A DNA stretch of 64,000 bases from DASUBN01 sp050261675 (GTDB taxonomy: Bacteria; Pseudomonadota; Gammaproteobacteria; Natronospirales; REEB76): contig JBLNDO010000023.1 in NCBI GenBank assembly GCA_050261675.1, forward strand, positions 62,001 through 126,000, in the 5' to 3' direction. The translations under genes were made by a program, and so were the position numbers. How positions within the stretch are numbered: position 1 is the first letter of the stretch; every line of letters starts with the position of its first letter. Of this stretch, positions 31,526-41,102 are shown one piece after another. The notes under the pieces were generated by a model. That model made no database searches, was not told the origin of the DNA, and was given only the letters and a program-made list of their open reading frames with translations.

Positions 31526-34500
31526 ATGACAACGTGTATCAGCCCCTTCCGCCGGTTCAGCCGGCTTATCGCAATCGGCGCCCTGGCGCTTGCATCGCTG
31601 TTCGCCGCGAGAGCGGTCTGCGCGGATACCGCCACAGGCGGCTTCCTGGAAAGCGACGAGACCTCCGTGGTCCGCGGCCTGCTGAGCCAAAGCACGATCA
31701 ACGGTTTCCTGCCGCAGCGCGGCGCATTCACCTTCCCGGCGCCCTACAACACCCAGGGCATCCGCGTCACCAACTCGAGCGACTGTGGCGGGCAGGATTG
31801 CGTGGACATGATCTACTCGTACTGGCGCAACATGAGCAACAGCGCGGGCAGCAACACCATGTACATCTTCATCGGCCTGGACCGCAACCGCGGCGGCCAG
31901 GGCCCGACACTATTCAGCTACGACAAGAGCACCGGGCAGCTGACCGAGGTGGGCCCGCTGTTCGACTCTTCCAGCTCGTACAGCTGGAACAGCGGCGAGG
32001 GCTGGTACTTCAGCTACGGCATGCCCACCAAGATCTACATGCAGGACGGCTCGAAGCTGTTGCGCTACGACGTGCTGGCGCACACTTTCGAGACCGTGTT
32101 CGATTCAACCAGCCAATACCCGAACACGGTCATCCGGCAGACCAACTCCAGCAACAACGATGACGTGCACTCCGCGACCCTGGAGGACGCCAGCACCTGG
32201 CAGCCCACGGCCTGCATCGCCTACAAGGCGAGCACGAATCAGTTCTTCTACTTCGCCGTCCAGGGCCACTTCGACGAATGCCAGATCGACAAGAGCGGCC
32301 GCTACCTCGAGATCAAGGAAAAGCTGCCCAGCGATCCCTGCTCGAGTTGCGACGAGGACGACGTGATCGAGGACCTGCAGGCCGGCACCGAAAAGGTGCT
32401 CTACGACCAAGCCGGCGCCGGCGGCCATTCCGACCTCGGCTACGGCACCATGGTGGCGGTGGACAACTGGAACAACTACGCCAATGCCTGGCGCTTGTGG
32501 GACCTGTCCTCACCGTTTCCGACCGCGCAGGGACAAGGCGGCGCCACGAACCTGGGCTTCGCCCAAGGCGGCCTTGTTTACCACAACCTGAGCTGGAGCG
32601 CGTTCAACCCCTCGCACATCAGCTATGAGAACGCGAACACTTCCGCGCCCGTGAGCCAGCAGTACGCCTGCGGCGGCGCGGTGAACACGACCATTGTGCC
32701 CCAGTCCAATGACATCATCTGTTTCCTGCTCAACCCGGCAGTCCCGGCTTCGTCGGAGCAGGCTCTGATCGTTGCTCCGGTCATGACGGACATGAGCGCC
32801 AGCGGCGGCAGCGCCACCTGCCCGAGCTGCGTGGCCTACGGCCAGGATCCCAAGGGCAACCTGGACCCCACCGGCCAGTACTTCTTCTGGGTCAGCAACA
32901 TGGGCGGCAGCCGGATGGATGCCTTCATCGTGAAGGTCCCATACCAACTCCTGACCGGCTCCAGCGGCACCGGCGGCACGAGCGGCGGCACCACTGACAC
33001 CACGCCTCCGACCGTTTCCATCTCCAGTCCGGCGGCAGGCGCGTCCCTGACCGGCAGCGTCACGGTTTCCGCGAACGCATCCGACAATATCGGCGTGGCG
33101 AGCGTGCAGTTCAAGCTGGACGGCGCCAACCTCGGCTCCGCCCTCACCCAGGCGCCTTACAGCCTCTCTTGGGATACCACCGCCGTGGCCGCGGGCACGC
33201 ACACCCTGACCGCGGTGGCGACCGACACCTCCGGGAACACCGCGACCTCCTCGTCGGTGTCCGTGACGACGGTGCTGCCGGTGTTCCCGCCGACGATCTC
33301 GAGCGTCGCTTCCTCCGTCACCGGCTCGTCAAGCGCGAGCGTCAGCTGGACCACCGATCAGGCCAGCAATTCGCAGGTGGCCTTCGGCACCACCACGGCC
33401 TACGGCACCACCACCACGCTCAACACAAGCATGGTGACCTCGCACTCCATGAGCCTCTCGGGCCTCGCCGCGAGCACCACGTACCACTACCAGGTGATTT
33501 CGGCGAACTCGTCAGGCCAGCAGTCGGTGTCCGCGGACTACACGTTCACCACCCAGGCGGGCGGCAGCACGACCCTGCCCTCGACCACCGCCAACTGGCA
33601 CCTGAACGCCACCAGTGGCACCACCGCCATCGACAGCTCGGGTAACGATCACACCGGTACCCTGGTCAACGGCCCGGCCTGGACCGCCGGCGTCGCAGGT
33701 AACGGTCTCGCGTTCAACGGCACGAACCAGTACGTGACGGCGGCGAGCAAAGGCCTGAACCTGTATCCGCTCACCGTGTCCGCGTGGTTCAAAACCTCGT
33801 CCACCAGCGGCCTGCACGGGCTCGTGAACAAATACAACGTCAGCTCCATGAACGGCTATCAGGTGTTCATGAGCAACGGCAACCTGTGCGCCTGGTACTT
33901 CCGTGACAGCGCCGACTACGTCTGGGACGGCAGCGGGTGCACCCTGAACACGTCGGGCTACGCGGACAACCAGTGGCACATGGTGACCTACACCGTGAAT
34001 TCCGCCGGCGGCAAGCTCTACGTGGACGGCGTCCTCAAGGCGAGCCGCGCCTGGACAGGCGTGGCAGGCGCCACCACCTCCGGTGCGGCCCTCAGCATGG
34101 CCCGCTATCCCGGGGTCAGCTCGCCGTATCTCGCCGCCACCCTGGACGAGGTGCGCCTGTACAACAGCGCCCTCTCAGCGTCCCAGGTCGCCGCCCTCTA
34201 TGCGAGCTTCCCGCTGGTGATGCCGGTGGCCTGGACCAACCTGGTGAACCTGACGGCGAACGGCGGCAGCCTGACGAAGACCGGCGGCTGTGACGGTTGC
34301 GAGGACGCCACCGCCAATTCCCAGCAGCAGATCGCCCTGGGCGCGAGCGGCTACTTCGAGTTCACCGCCTCCGAGACCAACACGCTGCGCTATGCGGGCC
34401 TCACGAGCACCAGCTCCGGCCCCGGCTCAAGCAACATCGGCTACGCCATCCGGCTGCAGAGCGGCGATGCGGCGGTCTACGAGGGCGGTATCTACAAGAC

Positions 34501-34684
34501 TGACGTGAGCTTCTCCTCCGGCGACGTGTTCCGCATCGCCGTGGGCGCCGGCGTGGTCAACTACTACAAAAATGGGACTGTGTTCTACACCAGCAACACT
34601 GCTCCATCTTCGGCCCTGATAGCCTCGGCGGTGATCTGTAACATCAACGGCACCATCACGAGCGCCGTGATCAAGACCCAGTAG
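31526..34684 (+). CDS. Large secreted protein: Ig-like, FN3-like, LamG domains
   Basis: The 1052-residue protein has a signal peptide (basic FRRFSR, hydrophobic LIAIGALALASLFAA, cleavage near residue 33). Residues about 35-485 form an N-terminal domain I do not recognise, with many Tyr, Trp and paired Cys (SDCGGQDC, CSSCDEDD). It is followed by an Ig-like domain from about 491 of the same type as in the lipoprotein at 18817, an FN3-like domain from about 587, a LamG/concanavalin-like domain at about 690-895 (LYNSALSASQVAALYAS at its end), and a C-terminal domain of about 150 residues with GCDGCEDA and YYKNGTVFYTS. LamG plus Ig-like domains suggest binding of glycans or cell-surface polymers. 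The ATG at 31526 follows GAGG. A strong terminator follows the stop. Confidence 0.82.
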   Translation: MTTCISPFRRFSRLIAIGALALASLFAARAVCADTATGGFLESDETSVVRGLLSQSTINGFLPQRGAFTFPAPYNTQGIRVTNSSDCGGQDCVDMIYSYWRNMSNSAGSNTMYIFIGLDRNRGGQGPTLFSYDKSTGQLTEVGPLFDSSSSYSWNSGEGWYFSYGMPTKIYMQDGSKLLRYDVLAHTFETVFDSTSQYPNTVIRQTNSSNNDDVHSATLEDASTWQPTACIAYKASTNQFFYFAVQGHFDECQIDKSGRYLEIKEKLPSDPCSSCDEDDVIEDLQAGTEKVLYDQAGAGGHSDLGYGTMVAVDNWNNYANAWRLWDLSSPFPTAQGQGGATNLGFAQGGLVYHNLSWSAFNPSHISYENANTSAPVSQQYACGGAVNTTIVPQSNDIICFLLNPAVPASSEQALIVAPVMTDMSASGGSATCPSCVAYGQDPKGNLDPTGQYFFWVSNMGGSRMDAFIVKVPYQLLTGSSGTGGTSGGTTDTTPPTVSISSPAAGASLTGSVTVSANASDNIGVASVQFKLDGANLGSALTQAPYSLSWDTTAVAAGTHTLTAVATDTSGNTATSSSVSVTTVLPVFPPTISSVASSVTGSSSASVSWTTDQASNSQVAFGTTTAYGTTTTLNTSMVTSHSMSLSGLAASTTYHYQVISANSSGQQSVSADYTFTTQAGGSTTLPSTTANWHLNATSGTTAIDSSGNDHTGTLVNGPAWTAGVAGNGLAFNGTNQYVTAASKGLNLYPLTVSAWFKTSSTSGLHGLVNKYNVSSMNGYQVFMSNGNLCAWYFRDSADYVWDGSGCTLNTSGYADNQWHMVTYTVNSAGGKLYVDGVLKASRAWTGVAGATTSGAALSMARYPGVSSPYLAATLDEVRLYNSALSASQVAALYASFPLVMPVAWTNLVNLTANGGSLTKTGGCDGCEDATANSQQQIALGASGYFEFTASETNTLRYAGLTSTSSGPGSSNIGYAIRLQSGDAAVYEGGIYKTDVSFSSGDVFRIAVGAGVVNYYKNGTVFYTSNTAPSSALIASAVICNINGTITSAVIKTQ

Positions 34685-34701
34685 ACTGGGCTATTTTCCG
34701 C

Positions 34702-34763
34702 GGGACCTTGCCGTCTGCAGTAACCCTCGGGTTACGGATGGGCGGCAAGGTCCCGGTTTTTTT
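34702..34763 (+). terminator. Intrinsic terminator of the LamG protein gene
   Basis: GGGACCTTGCCG (34702-34713) pairs perfectly with CGGCAAGGTCCC (34743-34754). An inner stem GTAACC/GGTTAC with a CTCG loop sits between them, and GG then seven T residues (34757-34763) follow. The hairpin overlaps the last codons of the convergent epimerase gene. Confidence 0.9.
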
Positions 34764-35724
34764 CCACATGGGCCGTACGCTCCTGGAAACGCTCCAGGGC
34801 GAACCACTTGCGGTACCAGTCGACCGTCTCCTTCAAACCTTCCTTGAAACCCACCCGCGGCGCATAGCCGAGTAGCTCCCGCGCCTTGCCGATATCGGCC
34901 TGGGAGTGTTTCACGTCGCCGGTGCGCGACGGCTCGAAATGGGGCTTGAGCTGCTCGCCGAGGAAGTCCTCAAGCGCCTCCACCAGGTCCAGCAGGCTGC
35001 GGCGCTCGCCGCAGGCCACGTTGATGACCTCACCCGCGGCCCGCGGCGCGGTCGCGGCTGCGATGGTCGCGTCCACTGCGTTCGCGACATAGGTGAAATC
35101 CCGGGACTGGGTGCCGTCGCCGTAGATGACCGGAGCCAGGCCTTTCAAGCCGGCGTCGATGAACCGCGGTATGACCGCCGCGTATTCCGACTTCGGATCC
35201 TGGCGCGGCCCGAACACGTTGAAGTAACGAACACAGGCGGTCTCGAGACCGAAGGCTTCCCAGTAGACGCGGCAATAGTGCTCGCCGGTGAGTTTCGAGA
35301 CCGCATAGGGCGACGCAGGCGCCGGCTTAGCGTCCTCGCACTTCGGCAGCGTCGCCAGGTTGCCGTAGGCTGACGAGGATGCGGCATAGACAACGCGCTT
35401 GACGCCGGCCCGGCGGCTCGCATCCAGCACATTGAGGGTCCCGGTCTCGTTGACCGCGTGGGTGGCAAGGGGATCGCGGAGCGATCTCCCTACGGAAGCA
35501 AGCGCCGCCAGGTGGAAGACATGGTCCATGCCCTCCACCGCGCGCCAGACGCACCCCGGGTCACGGACATCCCCCTCCAGGAGCTCCACCGGCAGGCTCG
35601 CGACATTGTCGCGCTTGCCCGTGGAAAAGTCGTCCAAGACCCATACATCATGGCTCTGGTGCAACAGCGCGCGTGCCAGATGCGAGCCGATGAAGCCGGC
35701 TCCGCCTGTGATCAGACATTTCAT
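34732..35724 (-). CDS. NAD-dependent sugar epimerase (UDP-GlcNAc/Glc 4-epimerase type)
   Basis: The 330-residue protein is an extended short-chain dehydrogenase acting on nucleotide sugars. The NAD-binding motif is TGGAGFIGSHLA at the N-terminus, the catalytic triad is Ser-Tyr-Lys with SSSAYG and YAVSK, and NVFGPRQDP and GDGTQSRDFTYV are typical of WbpP/GalE-like epimerases. It would supply a C4-epimerised UDP-sugar for the exopolysaccharide. I chose the ATG at 35724, with GAGG 8 nt upstream, because it puts the Rossmann motif at the very start; the frame stays open 81 bases further. It is the last gene of the minus-strand polysaccharide cluster. Confidence 0.9.
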   Translation of the reverse strand: MKCLITGGAGFIGSHLARALLHQSHDVWVLDDFSTGKRDNVASLPVELLEGDVRDPGCVWRAVEGMDHVFHLAALASVGRSLRDPLATHAVNETGTLNVLDASRRAGVKRVVYAASSSAYGNLATLPKCEDAKPAPASPYAVSKLTGEHYCRVYWEAFGLETACVRYFNVFGPRQDPKSEYAAVIPRFIDAGLKGLAPVIYGDGTQSRDFTYVANAVDATIAAATAPRAAGEVINVACGERRSLLDLVEALEDFLGEQLKPHFEPSRTGDVKHSQADIGKARELLGYAPRVGFKEGLKETVDWYRKWFALERFQERTAHVEKNRDLAAHP

Positions 35725-35878
35725 GGCAGGTACCTCATGCTGAACGGAAAAACTGAGCCGCGACGGCGGCAAGCAGGACGCCGGTGACAGGCATCCACGG
35801 CTCAACGTGCGCAGGAAGGCGCGCCGATGGGCGAAGAACTAGGGGAACGGAATGCAGGAAGGAGAGGCGGTAACCCTT

Positions 35879-36307
35879 TCAGCGTCCGCTGACCTTGGTC
35901 TCGCGGTGATAATCGTCCTCCAGACGCACGATATCGTCTTCGCTGAGGACGTCGCCCTTCTGCACCTCGACGATGCATACGGGGACCGGCCCGGAATTCC
36001 CCAGGCGGTGAGCATCCCCCGCCGGGATGAACGCCGAGTCATGCAGGCCGAGCTCGACGGCACAGCCGCCGATCACGGCGTCCGCCCTGCCCGCCACGCA
36101 CACCCAATATTCGCTGCGGTGACGGTGGTATTGGAGGCTGAGACGGTGCCCGGGGTGCACCTCGATGAGCTTCACCTTGACGCCCTCAGCCTCATACAGC
36201 ACCGTCCAGCTGCCCCAAGGCCGGGTCACAGGCTCGACAGGTGCCGTCAGCGCCGTTGGCGCAGGGTGGGCCTTGGAAGCGATATTCAGATCCAATTCCT
36301 GTTTCAT
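35879..36307 (-). CDS. Cupin, mannose-6-phosphate isomerase type II family
   Basis: The 142-residue protein is a single cupin barrel like the C-terminal isomerase domain of AlgA/ManC. Its markers are PVTRPWGSWTVLYE, VKLIEVHPGHRLSLQYHRHRSEYWVCVAG with the metal-binding histidines, and FIPAGDAHRLGN with the last one. It would convert fructose-6-phosphate and mannose-6-phosphate, feeding GDP-mannose, the substrate of the AlgD-like enzyme in the same cluster. No GDP-mannose pyrophosphorylase domain is attached; that enzyme must lie elsewhere. The ATG at 36307 follows a GGAGGAG ribosome binding site and is preferred to an ATG 27 bases earlier. Confidence 0.87.
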   Translation of the reverse strand: MKQELDLNIASKAHPAPTALTAPVEPVTRPWGSWTVLYEAEGVKVKLIEVHPGHRLSLQYHRHRSEYWVCVAGRADAVIGGCAVELGLHDSAFIPAGDAHRLGNSGPVPVCIVEVQKGDVLSEDDIVRLEDDYHRETKVSGR

Positions 36308-36330
36308 GGGCGCTCCTCCGGTATCAGAGT

Positions 36331-38157
36331 TCATTCGACGGTGACGGATTTGGCGAGGTTGCGGGGCTTGTCCACGTCGTTGCCGCGCTTCAGGGCGGTG
36401 TGATAGGCAAGCAGTTGCACCGGGATGGCGTGTACGACGGGCGAAAGGACGCCCGCGTGCCGCGGCGTGCGGATCACGTGCACGCCTTCACTCTCCGCGA
36501 ACCGGCTGTCCTGGTCGGCGAACACGAAGAGTTCGCCGCCCCGGGCCCTGACCTCCTGCATGTTGGATTTCAGCTTCTCCAGGAGGGCGTCGTTAGGGGC
36601 GATGATCACTACCGGCATTTCCCGATCCACGAGCGCCAGGGGGCCGTGCTTCAACTCGCCGGCGGGATAGGCCTCGGCGTGCACATAGGAGATTTCCTTG
36701 AGCTTGAGCGCCCCCTCGAGGGCGATGGGGTAATGCACGCCACGGCCCAGGAAGAGCGCGTGCTGGCGGTCCGCGAAGCGCTGCGCCCAGGCGCTGATCT
36801 GAGGCTCGAGGTTGAGCGCGTGCTGCACCGCCTCCGGCAGCTGCCGGAGGCAGAGGCCGTAGGCTTGCTCAGCGGCCGATTCCAGCAGGCCGCGGGTCTT
36901 CGCGAGAGTCACCGCCAGGATGAACAGGGAGACAAGCTGGGTCGTGAAGGCCTTGGTGGAGGCGACGCCGATCTCGGGCCCCGCCCGGGTGTGGAAGGTG
37001 AGCGCCGACGCCCGCGGTATGGCGCTTTCCGGCACGTTGCAGACGGACAGGGTGCGCTCCTGGCCGAGCGCCCTGGCGTGTTTCAGGGCTTCCAGGGTGT
37101 CCAGCGTCTCGCCGGACTGGGAGACGGTGACCACGAGCTGCCGGGGGTTCGGCACGCTCCGGCGGTAGCGGTATTCGCTTGCGATTTCCACGGATACCGG
37201 CAAACCGGCCAGTGCCTCGATCCAGTAACGCGCGGTGAGCCCCGCGTAATGGCTGGTCCCCGCTGCGAGCACCAGCACCGAATCCAGGTCGCCGAAGAGC
37301 TCCCCGGCGCCGGCGCCGAACTGGCTCGGGGCGAAGCCGGTTTCCAGCGCGGGCTTCGCGGTCTCGGCGAGCGCGGCGGGCTGCTCGTGGATCTCCTTCT
37401 GCATGTAATGCCGGTAGGAACCCAGTTCCAGGGCCGCCAGGGCCACGTCGCTCACATGCACCCGGCGTTCCGTCGGCCGGCCGGCGCGGTCCACGACTGC
37501 CACACGCAAATCCCTCAGCTGCACCACGTCCCCGTCTTCCAGGTAGATCACCCGGCGGGTGGCGGAGAGTACCGCCGAAACGTCCGAGGCCAGGAAGTTC
37601 TCGCCTTCCCCGAGTCCCACCAGCAGCGGACAGCCCATGCGGGCGCCGGTGATCACATCTGGGTTCTTGAGGGAAAGCACGCCGATGGCATAGGCCCCCA
37701 CGAGCTGACGTACCGCCTCGCGGGTGGCCCGGAACAGGTCGCCGTGCTGCTTCAGGTGCCAGTGGATGAGGTGGGCGATGACCTCGGTGTCGGTCTGGGA
37801 CGAGAACGTGTAGCCCAATTCCTTGAGGCGCGCACGCTGCTCCTCATGGTTCTCGATGATGCCGTTGTGCACCACCGCGATCTCGCCCATGGAGATGTGC
37901 GGGTGGGCATTGGACTCGGTCACGCCGCCGTGGGTGGCCCAGCGGGTGTGCCCGATGCCGGCCAGTCCCGCTAGCTTCTCCGTCCGCGCTCGGTCTCGCA
38001 TCTCCGCCACGCGACCTACGCTGCGCACGCGGCGGATGCCACCATTCAGCACGGCGATGCCAGCCGAGTCGTAGCCGCGGTATTCGAGCCTCTGAAGGCC
38101 CTCGATCAATAACGGCACCACATTGCGCCCCGCCACCGCCGCCACTATCCCGCACAT
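36331..38157 (-). CDS. glmS: Glucosamine-6-phosphate synthase GlmS
   Basis: The 608-residue enzyme makes glucosamine-6-phosphate from fructose-6-phosphate and glutamine, the first step to UDP-GlcNAc. The N-terminal glutaminase domain begins MCGIVAAVAG, with Cys2 as nucleophile and motifs GHTRWATHGGV and SDTEVIAHL. Two SIS domains follow (SYRHYMQKEIHEQP, VLAAGTSHYAGL, TVSQSGETLDTL). The C-terminus ends PRNLAKSVTVE, the standard GlmS end. I chose the ATG at 38157 so that Cys follows Met directly; an upstream ATG (38178) would block the nucleophile. No glmS ribozyme is seen. Its place within the polysaccharide cluster suggests a dedicated or second copy for amino sugar supply. Confidence 0.96.
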   Translation of the reverse strand: MCGIVAAVAGRNVVPLLIEGLQRLEYRGYDSAGIAVLNGGIRRVRSVGRVAEMRDRARTEKLAGLAGIGHTRWATHGGVTESNAHPHISMGEIAVVHNGIIENHEEQRARLKELGYTFSSQTDTEVIAHLIHWHLKQHGDLFRATREAVRQLVGAYAIGVLSLKNPDVITGARMGCPLLVGLGEGENFLASDVSAVLSATRRVIYLEDGDVVQLRDLRVAVVDRAGRPTERRVHVSDVALAALELGSYRHYMQKEIHEQPAALAETAKPALETGFAPSQFGAGAGELFGDLDSVLVLAAGTSHYAGLTARYWIEALAGLPVSVEIASEYRYRRSVPNPRQLVVTVSQSGETLDTLEALKHARALGQERTLSVCNVPESAIPRASALTFHTRAGPEIGVASTKAFTTQLVSLFILAVTLAKTRGLLESAAEQAYGLCLRQLPEAVQHALNLEPQISAWAQRFADRQHALFLGRGVHYPIALEGALKLKEISYVHAEAYPAGELKHGPLALVDREMPVVIIAPNDALLEKLKSNMQEVRARGGELFVFADQDSRFAESEGVHVIRTPRHAGVLSPVVHAIPVQLLAYHTALKRGNDVDKPRNLAKSVTVE

Positions 38158-38182
38158 GCACCCATCTCCATATTGCAACCGC

Positions 38183-39340
38183 TCAGCCGGCCCTCCGCTC
38201 CCAGGTAACCTGTTGCCGCCCGTTCAAGAAGCGGACGAAAGCCACCACCGTCGCCCAGTTCAAGAGGCAGAATGCGTAGGGCACGTTGAGGAAGAACGGA
38301 CGGCGCGCTGCACCCCGCGTCAAGTAACCGAGAAAGGCGGCGATATAGAACGCCGCCTGGGCGGCGAACAGGCCGGTGTAATCGGGGTCAGCCAGAAGCA
38401 ACAGGTTCGAGCCAAAGACCGCAGCCAGGCCCAAAGGGCTCAGTAGGCGGCAAGCCTTGTGGGAGACGGTCTGGACCCACAGCCGATTGCTGAACGGGTT
38501 CAGGAGCCAAGGCCGCAGGACAAGGAGCTGGAAATTGCCAGCGATGGTGCGCAGCTTGCGCATGAATTCCTCGCGCGCCGTCGCCGTCACCCAGTCATAG
38601 GCGCGGGCACGCGGCTCGAACAGCACGCGATAACCCTGGCGGACCACCTCCATGGGAATCAGCACGTCATCCAGGATCGTGACCGCGGGTATGGGCATAA
38701 AGAGCGAGCGGCGCAGGGCGTAGATCGCGCCGGTGACACCCACCGACGAATCGACGCGGCTCTCGTGCAAGCGCATGAACTTCTCGTAACGCCAGTAGAA
38801 GTCGACGCCCTTTCCGACCTCCGAGCGGCCTGGCCCATCCAGGAGCACCAGTTCGCCGCTCACGGCGCCCACCTCCGAGTCCGAAAAGCACTCGGCAAGC
38901 GCGCGCAGGGCATTGGCCTCGAACCGCTGCCTGACGTCGGCAAGCACCACGATCTCCCCCTTCGCCCGGGGAATTACATCGTTGAGCACCGCGCTCTTGC
39001 CGCGCCGCTGACTGAATTCGATCACCTGGACGTACTCGGAGTGGTAATTCCGTGCTTGCTCCGCCGTCGTGTCCGTGGAACCATCCGAAGCGAGGATCAG
39101 GTCGAGGCGGTCCCAGGGGTAATCCAGGTCCAGGAAATTCTCCAGGCGCTGCTGAATGCGCCGCGCCTCATTGTGTGCCACGACTACCAGGGTCATGCAT
39201 GGCAGCAATGGGCTCGTCCGCAGTGGACGTGGGCTCAGCCACGACCACAGGCGGATGAGCAGCGGATATCCGATGTACGTGTAGAGCAGGAACGCGATCG
39301 ACGTCCAGAAGACCGCGTACGCACCCGTGATGTCTACCAT
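38183..39340 (-). CDS. Membrane glycosyltransferase, family 2
   Basis: The 385-residue protein has an N-terminal membrane segment (AVFWTSIAFLLYTYIGYPLLI), a GT2 catalytic domain and three C-terminal membrane segments, a plan shared with IcaA-like and hyaluronan-synthase-like processive enzymes. Catalytic features are ASDGSTDTTA (first Asp pair), VLADVRQRFE (the DxD position, here ADVRQ), and the acceptor Asp in ILDDVLIPMEV. A QxxRW-type motif is not obvious (RKLRTIAGNF is at its place), so processivity is unclear. I prefer the ATG at 39340, which follows GAGG and lies after the previous stop, over one at 39367. It could be the polymerising enzyme or a chain-initiating one. Confidence 0.87.
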   Translation of the reverse strand: MVDITGAYAVFWTSIAFLLYTYIGYPLLIRLWSWLSPRPLRTSPLLPCMTLVVVAHNEARRIQQRLENFLDLDYPWDRLDLILASDGSTDTTAEQARNYHSEYVQVIEFSQRRGKSAVLNDVIPRAKGEIVVLADVRQRFEANALRALAECFSDSEVGAVSGELVLLDGPGRSEVGKGVDFYWRYEKFMRLHESRVDSSVGVTGAIYALRRSLFMPIPAVTILDDVLIPMEVVRQGYRVLFEPRARAYDWVTATAREEFMRKLRTIAGNFQLLVLRPWLLNPFSNRLWVQTVSHKACRLLSPLGLAAVFGSNLLLLADPDYTGLFAAQAAFYIAAFLGYLTRGAARRPFFLNVPYAFCLLNWATVVAFVRFLNGRQQVTWERRAG

Positions 39341-39353
39341 GACGCGCCCGACC

Positions 39354-41102
39354 TCAATGTTTGCCAAAACAGGAGGGGACGTTGTTCGCGAGCGATATGC
39401 CGCCGTAGGTCCTCAGGGCGGCACACAATTCATCGATATCGGCGCCGATGTCCTTGCCATCGTCGCCGGCTGAATGGAAGTCGCTACCTGGCGCGAGCCG
39501 GTAATCTCCACTGGCGGCATCGATGAAATTGACGCCGGCGATGGTCCTCGGAAAATAGTTGCCGGACGGATAGGCTGCTGCGGGCGCGCCGATGATGACG
39601 TTCTTATGGACGTCGGCGTCCGGGAAATACACCTCCAAGGTCGCGTCGCCTACCCCGGTATTGGTGCCGATGATGCCGTAGGCGTTGTGCGGGGCGATGT
39701 TGTCGGCGTACCTGAAACCGGAATGCGGATGTCCGTCGCTGAAGACGATGCTGCCGGTCTGCAGCGAGGTATTGTGCATCACGTGCACATCCAGAGTGCC
39801 GTCGTTCATCGCCAGCAGCACCCCCTGCCCCCACACCCCGCCCACGTCGTCGAACAGGTTGTTGGCGATCAAGATGCGCTGTGTCTGCCGGCTGGGGGCA
39901 TTGTTGTCAAAGCCGAGGACGTTGACGCCATTCGCCACATGCCGGATCACGTTGTCGGTGAAGCTGACGTCCTGCACCACGGACCAGGGCGCGCTGCCGT
40001 TTTGGTCCCGCACCGTGAAAAGCACGGAGAAACCGTCCTGGGACTGCGCCCAGTTGTATTCGAACACGTTGCCCTCCACGAGCACGCGTTGGGCGTTCTT
40101 GAGCTCGAACAGGTTCTTGATGGTCCAATTGGTGCCCTGGTAACCCGGATCTCCGGACTTCCAGGCGAGCTGCTTGCTGAAATGGTTGCCGCGCACCTCG
40201 ATGTCGGAGGGCACGAGATTCGGGATGCTCGGATCCTCCCCTCCGAACATCACGTTCTCACCCGCGGCTTCCAGGTAGTCATCCGTGATCTTGAACGGGC
40301 CGGGGCCGTTCCAGGCCGAGAGCGCCTGGCTGTCTTCACCGGCCTCCTTGAAATCGGAGAGATAGGAATCAATGACGGCGATGTTCGCGCCGTTCATGGC
40401 CACGCCCCGCCGCGCACCCACCACGGGATCCCCGTGCAGGTAGCAGCGATCAAAGATGATGTGGTGCGGCAGCGTCGCGATGTTGGTGTCCGCGTTGCCC
40501 AGGTTCACGAGGTTTTCCAGGAACGCCACCGCCGGCGTGGAACCGGCCGGCTCCCTTCCTCCGCCGTCGTGCCACAGATCATGCAGCCAGCCGAGGGCGC
40601 GCCGCATGGACATGGCGACGGGTGCGCCCGGGCGGATCTCCAGGCCGATGAAGCGGTAGTGGTGTGCGCCGTTGGCGGTCAGCATCACCGACTGGGACGC
40701 CGCTTCGAGCTTGGGCATGGCGGGCGCATCGGTGGGCGTCACCCGGCCGCCGGGGGGTGGCAGGGTGGACATGGCACTGGACTGGACTGTGATCCAGCCA
40801 TCGCCGTGTTTCGCCGGCAGGGTAAAGGGGCCGGTGTAGACCGCGCCGGCCTGCAGCACGATGAGGTCCCCCGGCGCGGCGTGGTCGAGTGCGGCTTGGA
40901 AGTCTCCGCCCGCGGCAACGTTCAGCGTCCTGCCCGTCGGGGCCACATAGCGCGTATCCACGTACTGCCGGGGCGGCTCGGGATTATGGCGCGTCTCGAC
41001 TTCCGCTGACGTGGTGTGGCAGCCGGGCGTGATCAGGACCGGACTGACAGCGCCGGACGCGAGGACGAAGGTGTAAAAGGCTCGGATGACGAGAGTGTGC
41101 AT
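39354..41102 (-). CDS. Exported right-handed beta-helix protein
   Basis: The 582-residue product starts with a signal-peptide-like segment (FYTFVLASGAVSPVLITPGC). A long parallel beta-helix fold follows, seen as repeating short strands with Asn/Asp turns (HHIIFDRCYLHGDPVVG, IAVIDSYLSDFKEAG, VSFTDNVIRHVANGVNV, RILIANNLFDDVGG). Such folds occur in polysaccharide lyases, epimerases and hydrolases, and AlgG/AlgJ-like proteins of alginate clusters are possible relatives. Catalytic residues cannot be assigned. ITPGC is not a proper lipobox. Its first 70 bases overlap the 3' end of the algD-like gene in another frame; the ATG at 41102 is the first that gives a signal peptide, so the overlap seems real. 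Confidence 0.78.
   Translation of the reverse strand: MHTLVIRAFYTFVLASGAVSPVLITPGCHTTSAEVETRHNPEPPRQYVDTRYVAPTGRTLNVAAGGDFQAALDHAAPGDLIVLQAGAVYTGPFTLPAKHGDGWITVQSSAMSTLPPPGGRVTPTDAPAMPKLEAASQSVMLTANGAHHYRFIGLEIRPGAPVAMSMRRALGWLHDLWHDGGGREPAGSTPAVAFLENLVNLGNADTNIATLPHHIIFDRCYLHGDPVVGARRGVAMNGANIAVIDSYLSDFKEAGEDSQALSAWNGPGPFKITDDYLEAAGENVMFGGEDPSIPNLVPSDIEVRGNHFSKQLAWKSGDPGYQGTNWTIKNLFELKNAQRVLVEGNVFEYNWAQSQDGFSVLFTVRDQNGSAPWSVVQDVSFTDNVIRHVANGVNVLGFDNNAPSRQTQRILIANNLFDDVGGVWGQGVLLAMNDGTLDVHVMHNTSLQTGSIVFSDGHPHSGFRYADNIAPHNAYGIIGTNTGVGDATLEVYFPDADVHKNVIIGAPAAAYPSGNYFPRTIAGVNFIDAASGDYRLAPGSDFHSAGDDGKDIGADIDELCAALRTYGGISLANNVPSCFGKH

Noticed and set aside
36331..38178. glmS ribozyme or upstream start for GlmS
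   Set aside because: The ribozyme type is a Firmicutes element and nothing like it was seen; the upstream ATG would separate Met from the catalytic cysteine.
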